From: Prillingera fragicola
Lineage: Eukaryota > Basidiomycota > Tremellomycetes > Trichosporonales > Trichosporonaceae
Reading direction: 5' to 3'
NCBI GenBank assembly: GCA_002335605.1
Contig: BEDY01000010.1
Location: 62,001 to 126,000, forward strand
DNA: 64,000 nt
This document shows positions 33,501 to 43,230 of this stretch, piece by piece. The notes beneath the pieces were generated by a model that saw nothing but the letters and a program-made list of their open reading frames with translations, had not been told where the DNA came from and made no database searches. Every line of letters starts with the position of its first letter. Position 1 is the first letter of the stretch. Both the position numbers and the translations under genes were made by a program.

Positions 33501-34802
33501 TGCTGGTGGGGGAGTGACCAGGTGAGGAGGTGAAGAGGAAGAGGTAAAAGGAGCTGGGATGTGAGCAAGGCGGTCTGTGGCATTTTATTGTATGGGCAGT
33601 TTGTGCCACAGGACAATCGACGACGTACGATTCGGTCCCACTCTAGGGTTTGGGTTATGCGCACAGGTGTGGCTTTCGCTGAAACGCCAATTGTTCTGGT
33701 AATGAGATAGTGTGTAGAGCAAACTGCATATGCTACTGTTGTGCGATCAGGAGGACTCGTACCCAGGAGCACGGAAATCCAGCGCAGCCGTTGACGATAT
33801 TGTACATGACAACTGCCTGGGTTACAGGCACCTCGGCGCAACCGGGACGAGTTAATGATGCATTCGTCTGTGCAGCTGGTCGCACCCACGTAACCATCCG
33901 AAGGCATGTCAGAGGAGTGCAGCGGTCTACGGTGAGAGACACGGGAGGATGATGTGGTTCTTGGCAACGGATCACGGGGCAGTGCAGAAAGTCGCCTGTG
34001 TTCGGTGTTTGCATGAAATGAGTAGGTCTGACTTTGCGGCGCACTGCTGCTCATGGTCTCTGCGTGTCCGCCCCGAAGCGGGACGAGTATGCGATCGTGT
34101 ATGACGACGACGTTAGGATCGTGCTGTATGTTCTTCCATTGGAAAGGCGAGCAGGTATCATATCAGTGGGCACAACGATCACTAAGGGTTTCGCGCAGCC
34201 TCTCATCACCTGCCTGCCAAGGTCTCCGAGAGCTGGGGACCGTCCCGTCCCTGTTAGTCCTGCAGTTCTCATGTATCGACAAGCAGAGTTGCCTGCCTGT
34301 AGGACAGGCTGCTGCTGTTCCCCAGTATGCACCCTGACGACGACTGTGTTCGCCAGTAGTGGGACCAAAGTACCGGCGGCATGCCCGTCTTACCGACACA
34401 GTACCCCAGGCACGCTCTTGGCCCACTTGCTCTCGTTGTCCGCTGGCCAGCCGCAGGACATTGCAGTCGGCGTCGTGATCGGTCTCGCGGACTTGCTGCG
34501 CAGGGACGGCGTACCGACGCCGGGGTGGGCATGGCCGCCGTATGTGACTGACTTCTTCCCGTGTCGCTTCACCCTTACGCCGCAACACCCCTGCCGCAGC
34601 ACACCATTGCGCCGCACCAACCTTGGGCCAGGAGGACCGCCGTCTGCATTAGACGAGTTAACAGTTCCGAGCGAGAAAGCATGCAACCGAGTGCAGGAGA
34701 GTGGCAGTCTGTACACACATAACATCATCTGTTGTTCTAAAATGTCCACTCTGCCCATGCACTTCTGCCACTACTGATCCCCCGCTCACTAGCCAAGCAA
34801 GT
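33501..34802. other. intergenic region between two lectin-like genes
   Basis: No supported gene. A 247-codon plus-strand frame (34034-34777) and overlapping minus frames have no recognisable domain and similar composition in all frames. Confidence 0.45.
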
Positions 34803-35381
34803 TTACAGGCCGCCGTTGGGCTGGCCGGGGAAGTCCGAGTCGCCGTTGGGGTAGTACGGGTGGAACTTTTGGTTGACGCTGTTAAAGTCGCAAGTCCAGA
34901 CCTGGAGCTGGTTCCAGTTCTCAAAGTTTCCATCGGGCACGTCGAGGCAGAGGTCGGTGCCGTGGAGCTTCCAGTTGCCGTTCTCGCGGTGCCAGACAGT
35001 CGTGTCCTTGCGGCTGTCGCACTTTGTAAGGTGGACGCGGGCACCGACATACTTCTCGGCCTCGGCGCACCAGCCGCCGTTGCCGTTAAAGTCGGTAAAG
35101 GCCATGGTGCGGCCCTGCCAGCTGTGGCCAAACTCGATCAGCTGCGAGGCAGAGTCGTTGCAGTCAAACACCTGGAGCGCCTGGCCTTCCTGGAAGATGC
35201 CCTCCTTGATGTCGAGGCACTTTTTGTGGTTGGAGCCGCCAACGTGCAAGGGCGACAGGGGCTTGCCCTGCTTGCTGTAGTATTCGACAGCGACGGGAGC
35301 ACCCGCGCGCTTCTCATGGGTGGGGACAGCAGTGACCGAAGCGGCGGCAGCGAGAACAGTGAAGAGAGTGGAAACGAGCAT
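34803..35381 (-). CDS. small secreted ricin-B-lectin-like protein (second of three)
   Basis: A 192-aa single-exon protein with a signal peptide (MLVSTLFTVLAAAASVTAVP). A possible Kex2-type dibasic site follows (THEKRAGAP), suggesting a short propeptide. The body has trefoil-like units: HKKCLDIKEG-QALQVFDCN, WCAEAEKYVGARVHLTKCD and DLCLDVPDGNFENWNQLQVWTCD, each with the C-L-D-x and Q-L/V-x-x-W/F-x-C pattern. The first QxW motifs are degenerate. The N-terminus MLVSTL is shared with the third copy at 40568, which supports common origin. A TATATAAC element on the minus strand sits about 100 bp upstream. Confidence 0.8.
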   Translation of the reverse strand: MLVSTLFTVLAAAASVTAVPTHEKRAGAPVAVEYYSKQGKPLSPLHVGGSNHKKCLDIKEGIFQEGQALQVFDCNDSASQLIEFGHSWQGRTMAFTDFNGNGGWCAEAEKYVGARVHLTKCDSRKDTTVWHRENGNWKLHGTDLCLDVPDGNFENWNQLQVWTCDFNSVNQKFHPYYPNGDSDFPGQPNGGL

Positions 35382-36178
35382 TGTGGCGGTGGTTTGGTTG
35401 GTCGAGGGTCGCGGTGAGAGAGGCAGAGGCGACTAGTCGTGAGTTGATGAGTGTCCAGAGACGCGCTGGGATCTCCAGTTATATACACAAATTTCCACCT
35501 ACATCCTCCCCTACCCTTGCGGCAACAACGCATTGAATGTCGCCGTAGAAAGGATGCGGTGCTGCCACTACTGAAATCTATCCGGGTGGAGTTGGCTCGA
35601 TACTCACCGAGACTCTGTGGTTTGGCGGACATATACATACCTGGTGTCGCTAACTTGTGCCTTGCGAGCAGTGCGCTGGGTAGCGGCGGTGAAGCACAGC
35701 ACACCAGCAAAGAGGTCCACCCTCATGCATGGCCTGCCCAGTGTTCTGGGCCATCAACAAACGAAGAGCAGCACCACGGGCCAACGGACCTCGGTGGTGT
35801 GCCTGGAAAGATGAAACAAGTCACCGAGTTGGCGGTGGTGGACTGCCTCTCATCCGCACTCGCAGCGGTGCACGCGTCCCAGTCCCGGGCTATAGCGAGT
35901 AAGTTGCGCGGTACTTGGCAGTGGGCGTGGTGCCAAGCCTCCGAGCTAAGCACTGCAAACTGGAATACGGGTTTCAGGTGGACGCGTTTAAGGATACCTG
36001 GCAGCGAGCTGTGGTGAGAGGCTCGCCCGACCGGCTTGTTTGGGCCTACTAGAATCGGTATGCCGCAAGCTCGACGCATCGGGGTCTGGATTCGCGTGCA
36101 TGATCCTACACTGTGAGTGGACGAGTCTGGCGGTGCAAACGCGCACATACCGTACATCACAACATTGCCGCATAGCCA
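35382..36178. other. intergenic region, promoter side of the lectin-like gene
   Basis: Apart from the TATA box at 35478 nothing is recognised. Open frames up to 188 codons lack domain features. Confidence 0.4.
35478..35485 (-). promoter_or_regulatory. TATA box of second lectin-like gene
   Basis: The minus strand reads TATATAAC about 100 bp upstream of the start codon at 35381. The two related genes have a similar element at a similar distance. Confidence 0.5.
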
Positions 36179-37570
36179 TTACAACGCAATCTGTCCCACA
36201 CCAAAGCCACAGTGTGGGCAATACTTGGACATGTACCACTCGCCATTGAGATCAAAACTCGTCCTCCCACCACACTGCGGGCAGTATCTTATCATGCGAC
36301 CATTGAGGCCCACTCCATTCGGCGCCGTGTCCGCCACAGCCCTTCCACTCGGGCCAGCCACAGCGTTGGCACCACCCGGGGTGCCCCCGGGAACACGGTA
36401 CGTGAGGTCCACATACGGCACGCTCGGGATAACCGCGCGGCGCGCATACCACCGCTCCTCGGAGACGGGCAGGTCGTCGTCGTCGGGCAAGTCGACGTAC
36501 GCGTTCTTGGGCGGGCGGCCACGGCGTTTCGGCGTAGGCTCGGCAGAGTCGATGCCGCGCTGGCCGTACCGCGCCGGGCTCGAGGGCTGGCGGCGCTCAC
36601 GGAGACGCGGTCTCGGTGCATAGTCTTCTGAATCCTCGGAGTCCGGCTGCTGCACTGGCTTGCGTGCAGAGCGTCTGGCTGGGCTTGCCTCTGTGAGAGA
36701 TTTACGTGGGCGGCCGGGACCGCGCTTCGCAGGTGGGTCGCTTGCCGAAGTAGGAGGCGAGTAGTCTTCTTCGTCGTCTGGGTCGGGCCATTGGGCCGAC
36801 TTGCGCGGACGGCCGGGACCACGCTTGGGGGACTGGCTGCCTGGGGGCTGCATTCCGGACAGGTCGACAAAGACTCGGTTCTGGCAGGCGTGGGTAGAGG
36901 GACCTGCAGCAGAGTCGTCGATGGCGACGCTCTTGCGCGGACGACCGGGACCGCGCTTGGCTACGGGAGACGAGAGTGCGGAAGGGGGCAGGACTGCGGG
37001 CGGCTCGGCGTGGCTGAGACGAGGGCGACCGCGTGGACGCTTGGGTGCCGGGGCCTCGTCGCTAGACTGGGTCGAGGATTTCTCTCGAGCCGCCCCGTTG
37101 GGAAAGACTTCCTCCGGTTGGGGATGCTTAGGGGGCCTTCCCCGGCGCTTTGGTGTCGACGCTGGTGCCTCCAAGGTTGAGGAGCCTGGGACGTCCAGAG
37201 TTGTGGCCTGCGAGTGGACGACGGCCGGAGGAGCAGAGGCCTCGCCGTTGACAGCCGAAAGGCGAGGGATTTTGGGAGGCCGGCCACGAGGACGTTTCGC
37301 CTGAGCTGGGGAATTAATAAAGGTGGAAGAAGGACCAGCAGTCGAGTCTAGAGCTGGTGCCGGTTGAATATCCTTAGGTGGACGGCCACGACGCTTTGGT
37401 GCAGGTGCAGGCTGGCTGGGCGCCTGTTCGTCGTCAGATGGCCCGCCAAGAACATCGAGGGTTTCGACTATGGCTTCAGATTCAACCTCTGACTCTCCAT
37501 CCGAAGCATGAGAGACACTGCTGCGATACGACGAGTCGTGGGACGCTGCTTGCCCCATGCCCGATGACAT
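36179..37570 (-). CDS. protein with eight AT-hooks and a C-terminal zinc-ribbon-like motif
   Basis: A single-exon 463-aa protein. The in-frame extension to 37600 begins with a non-ATG codon, so the ATG encoding MSSGMGQAAS is used. Eight AT-hook motifs (core R-G-R-P or G-R-P) are spaced 35-60 residues apart: types KRRGRPPK, KRPRGRPP and KRGPGRPRKS. AT-hooks bind the minor groove of AT-rich DNA, so a chromatin or architectural role is expected. The linkers are acidic, Ser/Pro-rich and disordered. The C-terminus has two CPxC knuckles 18 residues apart (YCPQCGG and YCPHCGF), likely one zinc site. I know no named family with this arrangement. It sits among secreted lectin-like genes. Confidence 0.75.
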   Translation of the reverse strand: MSSGMGQAASHDSSYRSSVSHASDGESEVESEAIVETLDVLGGPSDDEQAPSQPAPAPKRRGRPPKDIQPAPALDSTAGPSSTFINSPAQAKRPRGRPPKIPRLSAVNGEASAPPAVVHSQATTLDVPGSSTLEAPASTPKRRGRPPKHPQPEEVFPNGAAREKSSTQSSDEAPAPKRPRGRPRLSHAEPPAVLPPSALSSPVAKRGPGRPRKSVAIDDSAAGPSTHACQNRVFVDLSGMQPPGSQSPKRGPGRPRKSAQWPDPDDEEDYSPPTSASDPPAKRGPGRPRKSLTEASPARRSARKPVQQPDSEDSEDYAPRPRLRERRQPSSPARYGQRGIDSAEPTPKRRGRPPKNAYVDLPDDDDLPVSEERWYARRAVIPSVPYVDLTYRVPGGTPGGANAVAGPSGRAVADTAPNGVGLNGRMIRYCPQCGGRTSFDLNGEWYMSKYCPHCGFGVGQIAL

Positions 37571-38791
37571 AGTCGTGCTGGGGCGGGAACCAGGGTGCAA
37601 GGCGGAAATTCGATGTGGAAGTGGGAGAGACTTTAGCCAGCAGATCAGATGAGTAAATGATAGCCAATAAAGCAGTGGATGTTGAGGATGCGACGAGTTG
37701 AAGAGGGGATGATGGAGAGAACCATGATGAGAAGATGGCTTGTTGTGAGTTGCCGGGGTTTATTTACACTCTGGTATTTAATTTGCCACCGCCGTATTAT
37801 TATTTATTATCACCGTGTACAATAAATTCATTTCCTCGTCATCCTATGCATAGAAAAATTATTTTACAGTCTTAGAAATTGCGCAATATCTACAGGTGTT
37901 CAGATAAATTACTTGAGGAAGAAAGGGGAACCAGAGTACATTTATTGGACGCTGGAAACCTCGGGGATGTGTACAAAACAAACTCTTAGCAATTCTCCAA
38001 CCGGGTAAGAAATTCAATGACAGTAATGCCCAAGCCGGGGACACTTTACTACACTTGCAGATTAATATGGGCTAAAGTAGACATGGGCTAGCGACAGATT
38101 AACTCAGAAAAGAGGGGAGCGGCGTCAAATAACAACCATTTCTATGCTAAGCACACCCGTCAAGTTGATTCGCAGCAGTCACCTAGCTGATGCCAAGGAT
38201 GCTATGCATTGCAGCTATGCTGCAGCTTTACCAGTTACCGTAGCCATGGGAGATGCACACCAATAATCACGACCTCGGCCACGTTTTAGGCTCATGTCGT
38301 TCATTGGCAGTGGTGGTTCACCTCCACTCCAAGTGCTGACGTAACATTGTTCCATAAGCACTTTGAAAGACCTGTTGAACCAGATCCCTGGGAGACTGCT
38401 AGCCAAGACAAAGCAGTACTGACTCTCGATGCTCAGCTTGTTCCGCGGACACAGCCCAGCAGAGGAGCACAGCCGAGACGGTCCGTCGAATGGACGAAAC
38501 CAGGCACGGAACAAGGAGAGAAGTCGCCGAGAGCGATGATGGTCTTCGGCAACTTCAATGTGGCATGGCGAGTGCTGTGAGCGGTGACCAAGTAAACACT
38601 TCATGTGGGCATCGCTGCGGATAGCATTGATTAGATATGGTCATCACTCCTACACACAGCCATCGGTGGCTTGGCTCGGCCGAGGCAGTGTCAGCTCCAT
38701 GAGATATATGTATATATGAAGTACCAGAGATTATTACTCTTCGGTATCAACCAAGCTCCCCACAAATTAAGCCCAAAATCGCCCTTTCAGC
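37571..38791. other. intergenic region upstream of the AT-hook gene
   Basis: AT-richer than its surroundings, especially 37.74-38.1 kb. No supported gene. A TATATATG element at about 38711 precedes the next uncertain frame. Confidence 0.45.
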
Positions 38792-39199
38792 ATGAGCAAC
38801 TCTGTCCAGTTCCTCGTTCTTCCAGCACTAGCAGCAGCAACAGCCCCTGTCCTGGCCCCGCAAGCGCACAAGCTTGTCGACCTCCTTCCCAACTGGGCAC
38901 GAGTCCGTGGCTCTTCCACATCCGGCCCAACACCACGGCAGCCAACGTCACCTCCTCCCCACCGCCTATCCCGCGACCCAGATTTGGATGTATCACCCAT
39001 TGCCCGGCTTTCAGCGCCTACCTCGTTTCACAGCGATCCCAGTCACGCTCGAGCCGGACGGCCATCCCAGGCCGCCATTGGCTCGCGGAGGAAGCCGCCG
39101 GTAGAGCGCATGGCCTGGGATAGCGAGTCAACGGTATCGAACAGTTCCGCTACTTCGCTCTTGGATCGGAGCGGGTTCGTGTCGTTGCGGCATATGTAG
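38792..39199 (+). CDS. uncertain 135-aa ORF
   Basis: Not recognised. The ATG lies about 80 bp downstream of TATATATG. The first 22 residues (SVQFLVLPALAAATAPVLAP) are hydrophobic and could be a signal peptide, but the remainder is Pro/Ser/Arg-rich and without cysteines. An antisense frame, 39043-39357 minus, overlaps its 3' half and looks at least as protein-like, so at most one is probably real. Confidence 0.25.
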   Translation: MSNSVQFLVLPALAAATAPVLAPQAHKLVDLLPNWARVRGSSTSGPTPRQPTSPPPHRLSRDPDLDVSPIARLSAPTSFHSDPSHARAGRPSQAAIGSRRKPPVERMAWDSESTVSNSSATSLLDRSGFVSLRHM

Positions 39200-39357
39200 A
39201 GGCAGTCGCCGGGTGTGAGTGGTACCCCGGTCAATTCCCGGAAACATTCGTTGTAAAGTCTAGAGAGCAGATGCAGCTGGATAATGTGGATCCCGCCCAA
39301 ACACGCGGCCAGTGGTCTTGCCGGTGAATGCTCACTTGTGACGTGAATGTGGAGCAT
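39043..39357 (-). CDS. uncertain 104-aa ORF or exon
   Basis: Not recognised. It starts with ATG and has balanced composition and helix-like segments (AACLGGIHIIQLHLLSRLYN; KSEVAELFDTVDSLSQAM). It could be a first exon, with a GTGACT-type donor near its stop, but I cannot join it to a convincing second exon. It overlaps the plus-strand ORF at 38792 in antisense. Confidence 0.25.
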   Translation of the reverse strand: MLHIHVTSEHSPARPLAACLGGIHIIQLHLLSRLYNECFRELTGVPLTPGDCLYICRNDTNPLRSKSEVAELFDTVDSLSQAMRSTGGFLREPMAAWDGRPARA

Positions 39358-40470
39358 TTTTGTGAAGGAGCCTGGTCCCAGAAGTCTTTTAAACTCTGCT
39401 GGTCGGCCCCGAACTGGAAGACCTCAAGGCGCGACTTGGAAACAGGGAAAGAACCTTCAGCTCTGGGAATCCGCCGCTGAACATGGCAACCCAAAGTGGA
39501 GGAAACATAGCGACGACATAACGTTGGGTCGCCAGGTGGCACATTTACTGATACGGCGCCCGCCGCAGAAGGCTAGTTATCCATTTAACGAGCTGAAGAA
39601 TAAATCACTTCCCTGTTCTACGGCGGCAATTCCTGCCACCAGCCTTTGCTCTGTAGTCTACATAATGTCTGCACAGAACCGTGGGCATGCCAGGAGTACA
39701 TTCTGCACACATTGCTCTGGCGAGCTTGTATGCCATGGACAGATGGTGGCAGAAAGCCCAGAAGCCTGCAATGTCGCCGAAGTAACGTCTCGTGACCGTG
39801 CTTGAAGCTTCTATTTCTTTCTGCCGTCCGACATAACAGACACGGGAGTGGCAGTTACGTGTTGTCGACAATAGCCACTCCACAGTGTCATAAGCCCCAG
39901 TCGGCGACTTCTACCGGTCACGGTTGCAACAATCACGCTGGGAGCGTCAAGAGTCTCGGCATGCAGCTGTCGGGGACGCGAGTTACAGACGGGTCTGCAA
40001 TGGAATTAATGTATTTTTACTCGGTATCCGTTTCAACTTGCCCGTTTCTTCTCCTGTGTCTGACCCTCGCACACTTGACTGGTGGGATCCAACGGCATGC
40101 GTTACACGTCTTGCCACGTTCCATCTGGAGTGGCTGATCCCCTGTGCGTCTCCGCTCACTTCTCAAGAATGACGGCAGTTGGACGAAAGTGATGATACTG
40201 TATTGGGACGTAGCTCCACGCTTTCGAGCGTGGCACCGAGGACTGTGCTAACGTCGTCCAGTGTCGGCTACTCCAGCGGATGATAAACCTTATCATGCTG
40301 ACTCCATTGCTCACCGCGACAGCGGGAGAGAGCGAAGCAGTTTCATGACACGGCGATGAGCAACCGCCGTGAGCATCTCCACTGACGTTGCCAGTCTACA
40401 GTCCTGCTGAGACGGATACTTTGCACACATGATGTTGGCAAGACCCTCGAGCGACATGAGCCTCGACGCA
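39358..40470. other. intergenic region
   Basis: No supported gene between the uncertain ORF pair and the promoter of the third lectin-like gene. Short frames only. Confidence 0.4.
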
Positions 40471-40478
40471 TATATAAA
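40471..40478 (+). promoter_or_regulatory. TATA box of third lectin-like gene
   Basis: TATATAAA, 90 bp upstream of the start codon at 40568 and followed by a CCACCACAATTG leader region; a strong core promoter match. Confidence 0.6.
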
Positions 40479-40567
40479 CCCACCACAATTGCGAGTTTGA
40501 TGTGTCTTCACCACGACAACCAACTCAGACAATCAACTCATTCCACCTTCTCAACCCCCTAGTTAAC

Positions 40568-41035
40568 ATGCTTGTCTCCACTCTACTCCTCACTCTTCTC
40601 ACTGTAGTGGCTGCGTCTCCCACTCCCGAGCTCGACCGCCGTGGTGTTCGACTCATGGGCACAGTCAGCTGCGGCGTTGGTGGTTGCATCAAGGGTGACT
40701 GGAGGGCCCAGTGTGGGACTTGCGACAAGTACCTTGGTCAGGGTATTACCATCAGCGGCAAGAAGCTCAAGCAAGGCGGTCGCTGCCTCACTGTCCAGCC
40801 ATACAATGGCCAGTTCCAAAACGGCAACTGGGTCGTGTGGGACCAGTGCAGGAACGGCGACAACACGCAAGAGTGGGATGGCATCTCCCAGATCAACAAC
40901 GGCCAGCAAGGTCTGCTCAGGCTGAAGGCTGCATCTGGGCTCTGTCTCGACCGTGACTCTGGAAGCGGTCAGATGCAGCTATGGGACTGCAACGGCGGCA
41001 ACAACAACCAGATTGTGTGGATGAATTGGACTTGA
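40568..41035 (+). CDS. small secreted ricin-B-lectin-like protein (third of three)
   Basis: A 155-aa single-exon protein starting MLVSTLLLTLLTVVAASPTP, a signal peptide nearly the same at the start as in the 34803 gene. A dibasic site (LDRRGV) suggests a propeptide. A cysteine-rich segment (VSCGVGGCIKGDWRAQCGTCDKY) precedes two trefoil units: GGRCLTVQPYN ... NTQEWDGI and SGLCLDRDSGSGQMQLWDCN, with QEW and QLW motifs. The chosen ATG is the one behind the TATA box; an upstream in-frame ATG-less extension is excluded. A carbohydrate-binding role is inferred from the fold only. Confidence 0.8.
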   Translation: MLVSTLLLTLLTVVAASPTPELDRRGVRLMGTVSCGVGGCIKGDWRAQCGTCDKYLGQGITISGKKLKQGGRCLTVQPYNGQFQNGNWVVWDQCRNGDNTQEWDGISQINNGQQGLLRLKAASGLCLDRDSGSGQMQLWDCNGGNNNQIVWMNWT

Positions 41036-42014
41036 ATCAACATGTGCGTACAGCCCGTTTTTGGCTGGTTGTTGACCTTAAAGAAGGACATCAAGTGCGG
41101 GTCGCTTCTCTGCCCCGTAAACTGTAGTCAAACTGGTTTAGCTCTGAAAGTCCCAAGAAGTACAGAATAAATGAATGAAAATTGTTTCCGAGCCTCCCAT
41201 GTTCTTGATGTCAACTGATTCAGCAGATACTGTGAGACGATGAGATAGTGGCGCCCATCATCGCACCCATTCAGCGTTCCTTGCTGTGAGCTGGAAGCGA
41301 TGGGGGTGGGAGCCAGCCGCTGACAGCACCAAGCGTCTAGTACTCTCGGCTTGTTGAATGCGCCAGCGAGCCTGGGGAGCTTTCAGGACCACCGGGTGGG
41401 TCATGCAGCCAAGCTGTGGTACCAAAGTGGTGTACTTTGACAACTTATACAAACTGTGTGATCTGCAGATCTGCAGGGACGGACTGTGTGCCGCAGATCG
41501 CGCCGCAGTTTGGGATCGACACGTGCCTGGCAGGATCCACCATCGCACCTTTGGCTACTTTCTATGCTCTTGGGGGTTATGGACCAAGCCTCCCTAAAGC
41601 CTGAAAGTAATCGCAAAGCCACAGCAACTCCGGTATCCGAAGGGCAAGCCGCGATAGTCGCAGCGAAGAGTGCCACTGGCAGTCGGAGCGTTCGCTCCGT
41701 CATTTGAGGTGTTGGGTTCTTGTGCTCGCGAAGCATCAACGTGCCAACGAGTTCACCGTTCTCGCACTAAACGCTCATTGCAGAGCACCGTTCACATAGC
41801 CAATTGACCGCAGCGCTCGGGTGGCGATAGTCTGGAATGGCCGCATGTGATAGAGCCAGGCTGTCACACCAAGGGAGCAGAGGAATCCCAGTGCCCACAA
41901 GGTGCGATCGGCCATGCACTTGATCAGCAGCACGCAACAGCTGCTTCTGATAGCGTCCACGGCTCCTGCACAAATAACAAGCCACGTCTTGGCCTGGCTT
42001 CTCGCCACTTCACC
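41036..42014. other. intergenic region
   Basis: No supported gene. It carries a copy of a 21-bp motif at 41456-41476 that also occurs, inverted and with one mismatch, at 7842-7862. Confidence 0.4.
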
Positions 42015-43016
42015 ATGCTTTGTCTGCATCACGAGCAATGGACGCCAAACAGGAGTGAGCCAAGAGCTTCAGTGTCTGCGTCTACTCTATCCTCCTCCAC
42101 ACCCAGCCACAAACGACTTCTCTCCTTCTCCAACCTTATCGCGCGGGTGCCCTCTCTGTCGTCCATGCCAGGGCCAGCCGCCGACACCGAACAGCAGGAG
42201 AACATTCATCACCGCCAGGCCAAACCGTTCAGGCGTACCAGCAGCGGCCTCAGCTGGCTCGGAAGCCTCCTTGGCAACAAACGCCGCCTGAGCGAGGACA
42301 CTGCGGAAACAGCTGGACCAAGCAAACCACGGCTAAGGTCTGCACCTTTTGTGGCCCGCCCCGTCAAAAAGCAGAGGCAGAGGCCACAGAAGCAGCGGGT
42401 AGACGATTGGCCCTGGCGTCCCGACTCGGTGTCCACCCCGTCGGCAACCCCGCAACCCTTTGACCAGCTGGAACAAGTCTTTCAGCGTGCCCTCGTCCAG
42501 ATCCGCTCAGCGCGTAACCTTCGTTCCCAACCAGATACACACCACCTGGAGATGTCTGCGCGGCACGCTGATCGCTGGGACCAACAACACTCCCGGCCAT
42601 CTCCCCGCCGCGCCTGCCAGCCCCGCAACCACACACACCGCTACGGTATCGCATCTTTTGGCAGCATCAACGTGTCCAAGCTCGACCTCGACCTCGAAGC
42701 ATCACCCAATAACCCCCACTGCCCAGCGGACAGCAGCCCGATTTCACAGTGCGCCCCGACAGAAACCATCCCCATCGCGATCGACTTTACCCTCCCCCCC
42801 GCCTCAACCTCAATGACAGCCTATGACCCCGACGACAGTTTTCCCTCGGTCGCCTCCGAGCCCTCCCCTGCCACTATGCAGCCCCTCACGCCCGCTGACG
42901 CAGGTGACGACGGGTGGTGGCGTCTCTCGGGCGTGTCCTGGAATGCCCCGGGGACGCTAGGCGACGAGTCTGCGCTGGCCGAGGCTGATCCCGTGCCGGA
43001 CTGGGAGCGTGGTTAG
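42015..43016 (+). CDS. hypothetical disordered protein
   Basis: Unrecognised frame of 333 codons from the ATG at 42015; a later ATG at 42165 (MPGPAAD) is an alternative. Composition is Ser/Pro/Arg-rich with a basic patch (PVKKQRQRPQKQRVDDWPW) that could be a nuclear localisation signal. Short conserved-looking motifs include SGLSWLGSLLGNKRR, YGIASFGSINVSKLDLDLE and a Trp-containing acidic tail (DDGWWRLSGVSWNAPG). No catalytic motif or membrane helix is visible. The 3' end is 214 bp from the convergent SSD1 gene. The uninterrupted frame and terminal acidic-Trp segment favour a real gene. Confidence 0.5.
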   Translation: MLCLHHEQWTPNRSEPRASVSASTLSSSTPSHKRLLSFSNLIARVPSLSSMPGPAADTEQQENIHHRQAKPFRRTSSGLSWLGSLLGNKRRLSEDTAETAGPSKPRLRSAPFVARPVKKQRQRPQKQRVDDWPWRPDSVSTPSATPQPFDQLEQVFQRALVQIRSARNLRSQPDTHHLEMSARHADRWDQQHSRPSPRRACQPRNHTHRYGIASFGSINVSKLDLDLEASPNNPHCPADSSPISQCAPTETIPIAIDFTLPPASTSMTAYDPDDSFPSVASEPSPATMQPLTPADAGDDGWWRLSGVSWNAPGTLGDESALAEADPVPDWERG

Positions 43017-43230
43017 GCTGAGCGCGCTCCTGGCAAGTACGGCAACGACGAGGGGTGGCTCCGTTTCGGCGTCGTTCTCGACGACACTCTGTAGTCGTTA
43101 AAACACTATGCATTGGCATACCCCGCCGGGTACACATTACTCTCCTGGGCCAGTCTTTTCTCGTTTGTATTTGACCACTATATACATCCTACACAAATAA
43201 CTTGTCCTCCCCCCTCTCTCAATACTACTC

